64,000 bases of DNA from Karalla daura (GCA_029224185.1 CM055189.1:28147457-28211456), one strand, 5' to 3'. Shown: positions 12,001-21,840, counted from the stretch's first letter. Made by a program: numbers and translations. The notes: generated by a model from the letters alone, not told the origin.

Positions 12001-12109
12001 TGGACAGTCGGGGGACAGACACAGTCTCTATGGGGTGCTGTGTGGGTGACTGAAAAGAGGGAAGCACAGAGGAGTGTGTTAGACTGCTCCTCCTGGTCTC
12101 AACTCTGAG
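9050..12109 (-). CDS. LINE ORF2: AP-type endonuclease and reverse transcriptase
   Basis: Encodes the enzyme that nicks target DNA and copies the element's RNA into the nick. The frame is open from the codon after the UGA at 12110-12112 to TAA at 9050, 1,019 residues. Numbering from the GTG at 12067 (1,005 residues): endonuclease motifs are NIRS (N55), ETWL (E82), GGG(V/I)A at 114-117, YRAP (Y160), GDFN (D192, N194), TLDLV (D233) and SDH (D256, H257). RT motifs are NYRPISNL at about 564-571, LDLSAAFDTVDH from about 635, GVPQGSVLGP at about 693-702, YADD at 726-729, NSEKTELL at about 766-773 and NLGVSFD from 804. The C-terminal domain keeps the LDYCNSLL and LHWLPV stretches usual in this group. 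All expected catalytic residues are present. The frame has no AUG until GEFMDY at about residue 440, after the whole endonuclease domain, so independent AUG initiation cannot make the full protein. Confidence 0.93.
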   Translation of the reverse strand, partial: LRVETRRSSLTHSSVLPSFQSPTQHPIETVSVPRLSRFSSRGATLNNLIKIRSSSVTSQDRSIKCGLLNIRSLSSKAILVNELISDNNIDVLCLTETWLCEGDYVSLNEASPPSHVNYHVPRCSGRGGGVAAVFDRSLLITPKPNIDYNSFESLIISLCHQSWKAQPLLLVVVYRAPGPYSDFLAEFPEFLSNLVLKTDKIIIIGDFNIHVDVVSDSCSTAFTSIVESIGFCQHVHEPTHCFNHTLDLVLSYGVEIKHLTVSPPNPLISDHSLITFNFLLAGCVRKKSSIYTRHLTDSVLSNFKEAIPLSLGTASPPLCYESLSPSLIDHLTDSFVTSLRKTLDSAAPRTKKTISRPRSAPWFTPETRHLKQLARKLERKWRSTKNTSIFLTWKDSLKTYRLALCNARARYYSSLIEENKHNPRFLFSTVARLTQSHNSTEQCVPTHLSSGEFMDYFNNKITNIRQTITTHSACMATNQPPVAAFQITDVDITRSLSSFDPIDLHQLTTIISSSKSSTCLLDPIPTKLLKEVLPLIATSLLDLINMSITTGYVPLTFKVGIIKPLLKKPSLDPGTLANYRPISNLIFISKIIEKIIANQLCEHLNNNSLFESFQSGFRINHSTETALVKVTNDLFMASDQGLISVLVLLDLSAAFDTVDHQILLRRLEYQLGIRGTALDWFRSYLSDRYQFVCVNDNQSPRTKVSHGVPQGSVLGPVLFSVYMLPLGDIIRSHSIDFHCYADDTQLYLSIKPGELNRLQQLQSCLDDVKAWMTNNFLLLNSEKTELLLIGPKHLRDSISDAIALQGSFATSSATTVKNLGVSFDPDLSFSSHIKSISRTAYFHLRNISKIRHLLPLHSAEQLVHAFVTSRLDYCNSLLAGSSNRSLRTLQLIQNAAARVLTKTRKRDHISPVLASLHWLPVPFRIQFKILLLVYKGLHGLAPSYISDLIKPYCPTRTLRSLNTGLLVVPRVSKSRWGARAFSYQGPLLWNHLPVSVREADTLSTFKSRLKTLLFDRAYR

Positions 12110-12112
12110 TCA
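12110..12112 (-). other. in-frame UGA separating ORF1 from ORF2
   Basis: On the minus strand the frame runs ccc tga ctc, ending ORF1 in S-I-S-P-P-P-P and continuing in the same frame as L-R-V-E-T into ORF2. No other stop lies between the SGNH domain and the end of the RT. The base after the stop is C, and UGA-C is a known leaky context, although the strongest motif (UGA followed by CUA) is not matched exactly. A CpG decay of CGA to TGA would give the same picture. Confidence 0.9.
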
Positions 12113-12613
12113 GGGTGGGGGAGGACTAATGCTCTTAGCCAGGTTACTAGAGAGTTGGGCTGCTCCTTCCAACGTGGGATGGATGCAGTCCCTCCTAATG
12201 AGACCAGGTCTACCCCAGAAAGTTTGCCAATTATTTACAAAGCCCACGTCATTTGCGGGACACCACCTCGATAACCAGCGGTTAAATGATGATGTACGGC
12301 TAAACATGTCATCACTTGCCAGGTTGGGGAGGGGGCCAGAGAAAACTACGGTGTCCGACATCGTTTTAGCCATTGTACACACCGATTCCACATTAATTTT
12401 AGTGACCTCCGATTGACGTAAACGCAGGTCATTAGCGCCGACGTGGATAACGATTTTACTATATCTGTGTTTAGCTTTAGCCAGCAGCTTTAATTTGGAT
12501 TCAATGTCGCCCGCTCTGGCCCCCGGGATGCAGTCTATGGCTGCTGGACTCGCTAGCTTCACATTCCGTAAAATAGAGTCGCCAATGACCATGTGCTCAG
12601 GTACCTTCTCCAT
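12110..12613 (-). CDS. truncated LINE ORF1 with SGNH esterase domain, fused in frame to satellite
   Basis: The C-terminal part of an L2-type ORF1 protein. Numbering from the ATG at 12613 gives 167 residues. SGNH blocks are complete: GDS (Ser13), GARAGD (Gly31), GAND (Asn61) and RRDCIHPT (Asp142, His145), so the Ser-Asp-His triad and oxyanion residues are kept. Zebrafish L2-type LINEs are known to have such an esterase in ORF1, proposed to act on lipid or acyl esters during retrotransposition. The N-terminal coiled-coil and RNA-binding part usual in full ORF1 is absent. The first nine codons (12587-12613) are satellite sequence, and both candidate AUGs (12613 and 12592) come from the satellite. 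The frame stays open in the satellite to a TGA at about 12722. Whether this copy is expressed is unknown, so it is best treated as a truncated gene. Confidence 0.82.
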   Translation of the reverse strand: MEKVPEHMVIGDSILRNVKLASPAAIDCIPGARAGDIESKLKLLAKAKHRYSKIVIHVGANDLRLRQSEVTKINVESVCTMAKTMSDTVVFSGPLPNLASDDMFSRTSSFNRWLSRWCPANDVGFVNNWQTFWGRPGLIRRDCIHPTLEGAAQLSSNLAKSISPPPP

Positions 12614-13065
12614 TGTCTCGTCTGCTGACACGGTAATACAAAATGATGAGGCGTCCAGCTTCAATGCACCCCAGCAGATGGCACAGGCCCTGGGTGACTC
12701 CCAGAGTTTGAAAGGGCCCCCTCAGCATTGGGCATGTCCAATCTCTTCTGAGCACCGGGCCGACATGCCGGATCGCTGAAAAATCAGCTCTCGTTTCGCT
12801 CTTTTCACGCTGCTCCCAGCCACACCCTAAGCAGCAGACAAATTCGTTTTTCCAGTTTTGTAGGAACATTGGTGCTCTCTCATGCGGGGTAGGCCACAAA
12901 CCCGTGCGCCTTGTGAAATTTTAAATGACGAGCCTCGTCGTAGGCCCAGTGCAGCCTTTTCTCTCCATAAGCCCCCATTCATTTTCCCACCGCTGCCATC
13001 AATGTTAAACGTTACACTACTCCTCGCGACTGTGGCCACAGTTCTCATAGTACACACACCAAATC
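12587..13065. repeat. right half of the monomer split by the LINE
   Basis: The satellite resumes at gaccatgtgctcagg in phase with the left half. It carries a variant set (gacacggtaatacaaaatgatg, ccctgggtgactcc, gacatgccggatcg) that is rare in the array but is shared with the intact monomers at about 54.9 kb and 56.4 kb and, in part, with the copy at 59.5 kb. This marks the host monomer as an outer-type copy. The first three bases (gac) may belong to either the LINE or the satellite. Confidence 0.9.
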
Positions 13066-16000
13066 GTGTCAGGGCGTTCTGGAGACTCTCCCCTACGGCG
13101 TGACAGTGAGCTCATATTCCAGATTGGCGAAAGCGTTGTCTCCAGAGAGCCAAATGTTTATCACTTGGCCAATTTGGGTTTTCCCATACGAATGAATGGG
13201 AACAACAGAACTCCACAAACAAACATTCGCAACGTTGCCATCCTTTGACTTTGAAACTTCATTTTCATTTCAAAAATTGAAGAATCTTGTGGTGTGTTTG
13301 TGTAGCGAGTTGCACGCTGATTGGTTGTATGGTTTTTCAGCAGCACCTCTTCTCGACGACCATGTGCTCAGGTACCTGCTCCAATGTCTCCTCTGCTGAC
13401 ATGGTAATACAAAGTGATGAGGCGTCCAGCTTCAATGCACCCCAGCAGATGGCACAGGCCCTGGGAGACTCCCAGAGTTTGAATGGACCCCCTCAGCATT
13501 GGGCATGTCCAATCTCTTCTGAGCACCGGGCCGACATGCGGGATCGCTGAAAAATCAGCTCTCGTTTCGCTCTTTTCACGCTGCTCCCAGCCACACCCTA
13601 AGCAGCAGACAAATTCTTTTTTCCAGTTTTGTAGGAACATTGGTGCTCTCTCATGCGGGGTAGGCCATAAACCAGTGCGCCTTGTGAAATTTAAACGACG
13701 AGCCTCATCGTAAGCCCAGTGCAGCCTTTTCTCTCCATAAGCCCCCATTCATTGTCCCACCGCTGCCATCAATGTTAAACGTTACACTACTCCTCGCGAC
13801 TGTGGCCACAGTTCTCATAGTACACACACCAAATCGTGTCAGGGCTTTCTGGAGACTCTCCCCTACAGCGTGACAGTGAGCTCATATTCCAGATTGGGGA
13901 AAGCGTTGTCTCCATAGAGCCAAATGTTTATCACTTGGCCAATTTGGGTTTTCCTATAAGAATGAATGGGAAAAAAAGAACTCCACAAACAAACATTCCC
14001 AACGTTGCCATACTTTGACTTTGAAACTTCATTTTCATTTAAAAAATTGAAGAATCTTGTGGTGTGTTTGTGTAGCGAGTTGCACGCTGATTGGTTGTAT
14101 GGTTTTTCAGCAGCACCTCTTCTCGACGACCATGTGCTCAGGTACCTGCTCCATTGTCTCGTCTGCTGACATGGTAATACAAAGTGATGAGGCGTCCAGC
14201 TTCAATGCATCCCAGCAGATGGCACAGGCCCTGGGAGACTCCCAGAGTTTGAATGGACCCCCTCAGCATTGGGCATGTCCAATCTCTTCTGAGCACCAGG
14301 CCGACATGCGGGATCGCTGAAAAATCAGCTCTCGTTTCGCTCTTTTCACGCTGCTCCCAGCCACACCCTAAGCAGCAGACAAATTCTTTTGTCCAGTTTT
14401 GTAGGAACATTGGTGCTCTCTCATGCGGGGTAGGCCATAAACCAGTGCGCCTTGTGAAATTTAAACGACGAGCCTCATCGTAAGCCCAGTGCAGCCTTTT
14501 CTCTCCTTAAGCCCCCATTCATTGTCCCACCGCTGCCATCAATGTTAAAAGTTACACTACTCCTCGCGACTGTGGCCACAGTTCTCACAGTACACACACC
14601 AAATCGTGTCAGAGCATTCTGGAGACTCTCCCCTACGGCGTGACAGTGAGCTCATATTCCAGATTGGGGAAAGCGTTGTCTCCAGAGAGCCAAATGTTTA
14701 TCACTTGGCCAATTTGGGTTTTCCCATACGAATGAATGGGAAAAACAGAACTCCACAAACAAACATTCGCAACGTTGCCATCCTTTGACTTTGAAACTTC
14801 ATTTTCATTTCAAAAATTGAAGAATCTTGTGGCGTGTTTGTGTAGCGAGTTGCACGCTGATTGGTTGTATGGTTTTTCAGCAGCACCTCTACTCGACGAC
14901 CATGTGCTCAGGTACCTGCTCCAATGTCTCCTCTGCTGACATGGTAATACAAAGTGATGAGGCGTCCAGCTTCAATGCACCCCAGCAGATGGCACAGGCC
15001 CTGGGAGACTCCCAGAGTTTGAAAGGGCCCCCTCAGCATTGGGCATGTCCAATCTCTTCTGAGCACCGGGCCGACATGCCGGATCGCTGCAAAATCAGCT
15101 CTCGTTTCGCTCTTTTCACGCTGCTCCCAGCCACACCCTAAGCAGCAGACAAATGATTTTTTCCAGTTTTGTAGGAACATTGGTGCTCTCTCATGCGGGG
15201 GAGGGCATAAACCAGTGCGCCTTGTGAAATTTAAACGACAAGCCTCATCGTATGCCCAGTGCAGCCTTTTCTCTCCATAAGCCCCCATTCATTGTCCCAC
15301 CGCTGCCATCAATGTTAAACGTTACACTACTCCTCGCGACTGTGGCCACAGTTCTCACAGTACACACACCAAATCGTGTCAGAGCATTCTGGAGACTCTC
15401 CCCTACGGCGTGACAGTGAGCTCATATTCCAGATTGGGGAAAGCGTTGTCTCCAGAGAGCCAAATGTTTATCACTTGGCCAATTTGGGTTTTCCCATACG
15501 AATGAATGGGAAAAACAGAACTCCACAAACAAACATTCGCAACGTTGCCATCCTTTGACTTTGAAACTTCATTTTCATTTCAAAAATTGAAGAATCTTGT
15601 GGCGTGTTTGTGTAGCGAGTTGCACGCTGATTGGTTGTATGGTTTTTCAGCAGCACCTCTTCTCGACGACCATGTGCTCAGGTACCTGCTCCAATGTCTC
15701 CTCTGCTGACATGGTAATACAAAGTGATGAGGCGTCCAGCTTCAATGCACCCCAGCAGATGGCACAGGCCCTGGGAGACTCCCAGAGTTTGAAAGGGCCC
15801 CCTCAGCATTGGGCATGTCCAATCTCTTCTGAGCACCGGGCCGACATGCCGGATCGCTGCAAAATCAGCTCTCGTTTCGCTCTTTTCACGCTGCTCCCAG
15901 CCACACCCTAAGCAGCAGACAAATTATTTTTTCCAGTTTTGTAGGAACATTGGTGCTCTCTCATGCGGGGGAGGGCATAAACCAGTGCGCCTTGTGAAAT

Positions 16001-17460
16001 TTAAACGACAAGCCTCATCGTATGCCCAGTGCAGCCTTTTCTCTCCATAAGCCCCCATTCATTGTCCCACCGCTGCCATCAATGTTAAACGTTACACTAC
16101 TCCTCGCGACTGTGGCCACAGTTCTCATAGTACACACACCAAATCGTGTCAGGGCGTTCTGGAGACTCTCCCCTACGGCGTGACAGTGAGCTCATATTCC
16201 AGATTGGGGAAAGCGTTGTCTCCAGAGAGCCAAATGTTTATCACTTGGCCAATTTGGGTTTTCCCATACGAATGAATGGGAAAAACAGAACTCCACAAAC
16301 AAACATTCGCAACGTTGCCATACTTTGACTTTGAAACTTCATTTTCATTTAAAAAATTGAAGAATCTTGTGGTGTGTTTGTGCAGCGAGTTGCACGCTGA
16401 TTGGTTGTATGGTTTTTCAGCAGCACCTCTTCTCGACGACCAAGTGCTCAGGTACCTTCTCCATTGTCTCGTCTGCTGACATGGTAATACAAAGTGATGA
16501 GGCGTCCAGCTTCAATGCATCCCAGCAGATGGCACAGGCCCTGGGAGACTCCCAGAGTTTGAAAGGACCCCCTCAGCATTGGGCATGTCCAATCTCTTCT
16601 GAGCACCGGGCCGACATGCGGGATCGCTGAAAAATCAGCTCTCGTTTCGCTCTTTTCACGCTGCTCCCAGCCACACCCTAAGCAGCAGACAAATTCTTTT
16701 TTCCAGTTTTGTAGGAACATTGGTGCTCTCTCATGCGGGGTAGGCCATAAACCAGTGCGCCTTGTGAAATTTTAAATGACGAGCCTTGTCGTAGGCCCAA
16801 TGCAGCCTTTTCTCTCCATAAGCCCCCATTCATTGTCCCACCGCTGCCATCAATGTTAAACGTTACACTACTCCTCGCGACTGTGGCCACAGTTCTCATA
16901 GTACACACACCAAATCGTGTCAGGGCGTTCTGGAGACTCTCCCCTACGGCGTGACAGTGAGCTCATATTCCAGATTGGGGAAAGCGTTGTCTCCAGAGAG
17001 CCAAATGTTTATCACTTGGCCAATTTGGGTTTTCCCATACGAATGAATGGGAAAAACAGAACTCCACAAACAAACATTCGCAACGTTGCCATCCTTTGAC
17101 TTTGAAACTTCATTTTCATTTCAAAAATTGAAGAATCTTGTGGCGTGTTTGTGTAGCGAGTTGCACGCTGATTGGTTGTATGGTTTTTCAGCAGCACCTC
17201 TTCTCGACGACCATGTGCTCAGGTACCTGCTCCAATGTCTCCTCTGCTGACATGGTAATACAAAGTGATGAGGCGTCCAGCTTCAATGCACCCCAGCAGA
17301 TGGCACAGGCCCTGTTAGACTCCCAGAGTTTGAAAGGACCCCCTCAGCATTAGGCATGTCCAATCTCTTCTGAGCACCGGGCCGACATGCGGGATCGCTG
17401 AAAAATCAGCTCTCGTTTCGCTCTTTTCACGCTGCTCCCAGCCACACCCTAAGCAGCAGA
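12587..17460. repeat. satellite array, outer block right of the LINE
   Basis: Monomers start at 13066, 13836, 14606, 15376, 16146 and 16917, spacing 770-771 bp. They have the outer-type signature tctccagagagccaaatg with cccatacgaatg in most copies and ctccaatgtctcctctgc in several. The copies from 14606 and 15376 share rare changes (cagagcattctgg at phase zero; a gggcataaaccag variant at about 15200 and 15970), showing a recent single-monomer tandem duplication. No gene is supported. Confidence 0.95.
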
Positions 17461-20400
17461 CAAATTCGTTTTTCCAGTTTTGTAGGAACATTGGTGCTCT
17501 CTCATGCGGGGTTGGCCATAAACCCGTGCGCCTTGTGAAATTCTATATGACGAGCCTCATCGTAGGCCCAGTGCAGCCTTTTCTCTCCATAAGCCCCCAT
17601 TCATTTTCCCACCGCTGCCATCAATGTTAAACGTTACACTACTCCTCGCGACTGTGGCCACAGTTCTCATAGTACACACACCAAATCGTGTCAGGGCATT
17701 CTGGAGACTCTCCCCTACAGTGTGACAGTGAGCTCATATTCCAGATTGGGGAAAGCGTTGTCTCCATAGAGCCAAATGTTTATCACTTGGCCAATTTGGG
17801 TTTTCCCATAAGAATGAATGGGAAAAAAAGAACTCCACAAACAAACATTCGCAACGTTGCCATACTTTGACTTTGAAACTTCATTTTCATTTCAAAAATT
17901 GAAGAGTCTTGTGGTGTGTTTGTGTAATGAGTTGCACGCTGATTGGTTGTATGGTTTTTCAGCAGCACCTCTTCTCGACGACCATGTGCTCAGGTACCTG
18001 CTCCATTGTCTCGTCTGCTGACACGGTAATACAAAGTGATGAGGCGTCCAGCTTCAATGCACCCCAGCAGATGGCACAGGCCCTGGGAGACTCCCAGAGT
18101 TTGAAAGGCCCCCTCAGCATTGGGCATGTCCAATCTCTTCTTAGCACCGGGCCGACATGCGGGATCGCTGAAACATCAGCTCTCGTTTCGCTCTTTTCAC
18201 GCTGCTCCCAGCCACACCCTAGGCAGCAGACAAATTATTTTTTCCAGTTTTGTAGGAACATTGGTGCTCTCTCATGCGGGGCAGGCCATTAACCCGTGCG
18301 CTTTGTGAAATTTAAACGACGAGCCTCATCGTAGGCCCAGTGCAGCCTTTTCTCTCCAAAAGCCCCCATTCATTGTCCCACCACTGCCATCAATGTTAAA
18401 CGTTACACTACTCCTCGCGACTGTGGCCACAGTTCTCACAGTACACACACCAAATCGTGTCAGGGCATTCTGGAGACTCTCCCCTACAGTGTGACAGTGG
18501 GCTCATATTCCAGATTGGGGAAAGCGTTGTCTCCATAGAGCCAAATGTTTATCACTTGGCCAATTTGGGTTTTCCCATAAGAATGAATGGGAAAAAAAGA
18601 ACTCCACAAACAAACATTCGCAACGTTGCCATACTTTGACTTTGAAACTTCATTTTCATTTCAAAAATTGAAGAGTCTTGTGGTGTGTTTTTGTAGCGAG
18701 TTGCACGCTGATTGGTTGTATGGTTTTTCAGCAGCACCTCTTCTCGACGACCATGTGCTCAGGTACCTTCTCCATTGTCTCGTCTGCTGACATGGTAATA
18801 CAAAGTGATGAGGCGTCCAGCTTCAATGCATCCCAGCAGATGGCACAGGCCCTGGGAGACTCCCAGAGTTTGAAAGGACCCCCTCAGCATTGGGCATGTC
18901 CAATCTCTTCTGAGCACCGGGCCGACATGCGGGATCGCTGAAAAATCAGCTCTCGTTTCGCTCTTTTCACGCTGGTCCCAGCCACACCCTAAGCAGCAGA
19001 CAAATTCTTTTTTCCAGTTTTGTAGGAACATTGGTGCTCTCTCATGCGGGGTAGGCCATAAACCAGTGCGCCTTGTGAAATTTAAACGACGAGCCTCATC
19101 GTAGGCCCAGTGCAGCCTTTTCTCTCCATAAGCCCCCATTCATTGTCCCACCACTGCCATCAATGTTAAACGTTACACTACTCCTCGCGACTGTGGCCAC
19201 AGTTCTCACAGTACACACACCAAATCGTGTCAGGGCATTCTGGAGACTCTCCCCTACAGTGTGACAGTGAGCTCATATTCCAGAATGGGGAAAGCGTTGT
19301 CTCCATAGAGCCAAATGTTTATCACTTGGCCAATTTGGGTTTTCCCATAAGAATGAATGGGAAAAAAAGAACTCCACAAACAAACATTCGCAACGTTGCC
19401 ATACTTTGACTTTGAAACTTCATTTTCATTTCAAAAATTGAAGAGTTTTGTGGTGTGTTTGTGTAGCGAGTTGCACGCTGATTGGTTTTATGGTTTTTCA
19501 GCAGCACCTCTTCTCGACGACCATGTGCTCAGGTACCTGCTCCATTGTCTCGTCTGCTGACATGGTAATACAAAGTGATGAGGCGTCCAGCTTCAATGCA
19601 TCCCAGCAGATGGCACAGGCCCTGGGAGACTCCCAGAGTTTGAAAGGACCCCCTCAGCATTGGGCATGTCCAATCTCTTCTGAGCACCGGGCCGACATGC
19701 GGGATCGCTGAAAAATCAGCTCTCGTTTCGCTCTTTTCACGCTGCTCCCAGCCACACCCTAAGCAGCAGACAAATTCATTTTTCCAGTTTTGTAGGAACA
19801 TTGGTGCTCTCTCATGCGGGGTTGGCCATAAAGCCGTGCGCCTTGTGAAATTCTATATGACGAGCCTCATCGTAGGCCCAGTGCAGCCTTTTCTCTCCAT
19901 AAGCCCCCATTCATTTTCCCACCGCTGCCATCAATGTTAAACGTTACACTACTCCTCGCGACTGTGGCCACAGTTCTCATAGTACACACACCAAACCGTG
20001 TCAGGGCATTCTGGAGACTCTCCCCTACAGTGTGACAGTGAGCTCATATTCCAGATTGGGGAAAGCGTTGTCTCCATAGAGCCAAATGTTTATCACTTGG
20101 CCAATTTGGGTTTTCCCATAAGAATGAATGGGAAAAAAAGAACTCCACAAACAAACATTCGCAACGTTGCCATACTTTGACTTTGAAACTTCATTTTCAG
20201 TTCAAAAATTGAAGAGTCTTGTGGTGTGTTTGTGTAGCGAGTTGCACGCTGATTGGTTGTACGGTTTTTCAGCAGCACCTCTTCTCGACGACCATGTGCT
20301 CAGGTACCTTCTCCATTGTCTCGTCTGCTGACATGGTAATACAAAGTGATGAGGCGTCCAGCTTCAATGCATCCCAGCAGATGGCACAGGCCCTGGGAGA

Positions 20401-21840
20401 CTCCCAGAGTTTGAAAGGACCCCCTCAGCATTGGGCATGTCCAATCTCTTCTGAGCACCGGGCCGACATGCGGGATCGCTGAAAAATCAGCTCTCGTTTC
20501 GCTCTTTTCACGCTGCTCCCAGCCACACCCTAAGCAGCAGACAAATTCTTTTTTCCAGTTTTGTAGGAACATTGGTGCTCTCTCATGCGGGGTAGGCCAT
20601 AAACCAGTGCGCCTTGTGAAATTTAAACGACGAGCCTCATCGTAGGCCCAGTGCAGCCTTTTCTCTCCATAAGCCCCCATTCATTGTCCCACCACTGCCA
20701 TCAATGTTAAACGTTACACTACTCCTCGCGACTGTGGCCACAGTTCTCACAGTACACACACCAAATCGTGTCAGGGCATTCTGGAGACTCTCCCCTACAG
20801 TGTGACAGTGAGCTCATATTCCAGATTGGGGAAAGCGTTGTCTCCATAGAGCCAAATGTTTATCACTTGGCCAATTTGGGTTTTCCCATAGGAATGAATG
20901 GGAAAAAAAGAACTCCACAAACAAACATTCGCAACGTTGCCATACTTTGACTTTGAAACTTCATTTTCATTTCAAAAATTGAAGAGTCTTGTGGTGTGTT
21001 TGTGTAGCGAGTTGCACGCTGATTGGTTGTATGGTTTTTCAGCAGCACCTCTTCTCGACGACCATGTGCTCAGGTACCTTCTCCATTGTCTCGTCTGCTG
21101 ACATGGTAATACAAAGTGATGAGGCGTCCAGCTTCAATGCATCCCAGCAGATGGCACAGGCCCTGGGAGACTCCCAGAGTTTGAAAGGACCCCCTCAGCA
21201 TTGGGCATGTCCAATCTCTTCTGAGCACCGGGCCGACATGCGGGATCGCTGAAAAATCAGCTCTCGTTTCGCTCTTTTCACGCTGCTCCCAGCCACACCC
21301 TAAGCAGCAGACAAATTCTTTTTTCCAGTTTTGTAGGAACATTGGTGCTCTCTCATGCGGGGTAGGCCATAAACCAGTGCGCCTTGTGAAATTTAAACGA
21401 CGAGCCTCATCGTAGGCCCAGTGCAGCCTTTTCTCTCCAAAAGCCCCCATTCATTGTCCCACCACTGCCATCAATGTTAAACGTTACACTACTCCTCGCG
21501 ACTGTGGCCACAGTTCTCATAGTACACACACCAAATCGTGTCAGGGCGTTCTGGAGTATCTCCCCTACGGTGTGACAGTGAACTCATATTCCAGATTGGG
21601 GAAAGCGTTGTCTCCATAGAGCCAAATGTTTATCACTTGGCCAATTTGGCTTTTTCCCATAAGAATGAATGGGAAAAAAAGAACTCCACAAACATTCGCA
21701 ACGTTGCCATACTTTGACTTTGAAACTTCATTTTATTTCAAAAATTGAAGAAGCTTGTGGTGTGTTTGTGTAGCGCGTTGCACGCTGATAGGTTGTATGG
21801 TTTTTCAGCAGCACCTCTTCTCGACGACCATGTGCTCAGG
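17460..21840. repeat. first copy of a long segmental duplication (partner 25160-30300)
   Basis: Five to six consecutive monomers share private variants with 25160-30300 in the same order: gtgtaatgagttgc (17925 and 25624), gtgacagtgggctc (about 18490 and 26190), acgctggtcccagcc (about 18970 and 26670), ccagaatgggg (about 19280 and 26980), ggttttatgg (about 19485 and 27185), ttttcagttc (about 20195 and 28665), and cccataggaatg (about 20887 and 29357). The offset is 7,699 bp (10 monomers) at first and becomes about 8,470 bp (11 monomers) because the second copy has one extra monomer. Confidence 0.88.
20768..21537. repeat. representative 770-bp monomer (long class)
   Basis: Landmarks in order: phase-zero word at 20768; hairpin arms 20881-20889 and 20898-20906; 10-bp palindrome GCAACGTTGC at 20931-20940; KpnI-type GGTACC at 21073-21078, present once in most monomers; and the 14-bp palindrome ACTGTGGCCACAGT at 21501-21514. 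Some copies lose GGTACC (ggaacc at about 24920, 30310, 32610 and 36450; gggacc at about 34910, 38750 and 40290; ggtccc at about 23390 and 24160). The minus-strand frame of 126 codons ending the monomer is closed by the tatatg variant in many copies, so it is not conserved. Confidence 0.85.

Larger units (their letters stand above)
8262..12586 (-). mobile_element. L2-like (CR1 superfamily) LINE, 5'-truncated in ORF1, ORF2 frame uninterrupted
   Basis: Non-LTR retrotransposon inserted in the satellite, read on the minus strand. In the order of its own transcript it holds the C-terminal part of ORF1 with an SGNH esterase domain (to 12110), ORF2 with an apurinic-type endonuclease and a reverse transcriptase (to 9050), a roughly 790-nt 3' UTR, and three AAGTTG hexamers at the end. 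The 5' part of ORF1 and the 5' UTR are missing, a common outcome of incomplete target-primed reverse transcription. ORF2 has no stop or frameshift over about 1,019 codons, so the copy looks young. L2-like membership rests on domain order, the esterase in ORF1, YADD in the RT and the repeat tail in place of poly(A). CR1 or Rex-like clades are less likely. No target-site duplication is visible; about 3 bp (gac) of the target appear lost. Confidence 0.9.

Noticed and set aside
8255..12595. Target-site duplication around the LINE
   Set aside because: The flanks cctcttctc (left) and gaccatgtg (right) share no direct repeat, and the empty-site copies show a 3-bp loss instead.
20300..20680. Recurrent minus-strand open frame of 126 codons starting at ATG in many monomers
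   Set aside because: It shortens or shifts with the tatatg, ttttaaatg and single-base indel variants, amino-acid changes are as frequent as expected for non-coding DNA, and the product matches no family I recognise. It is a by-product of a 770-bp repeat with few stops.
20898..21252. Recurrent plus-strand open frames of 60 to 104 codons (several starting at GTG or TTG)
   Set aside because: They overlap one another in different frames, many lack an ATG, and their ends move with indels such as the extra g in gggccccc. No coding signal or known domain.
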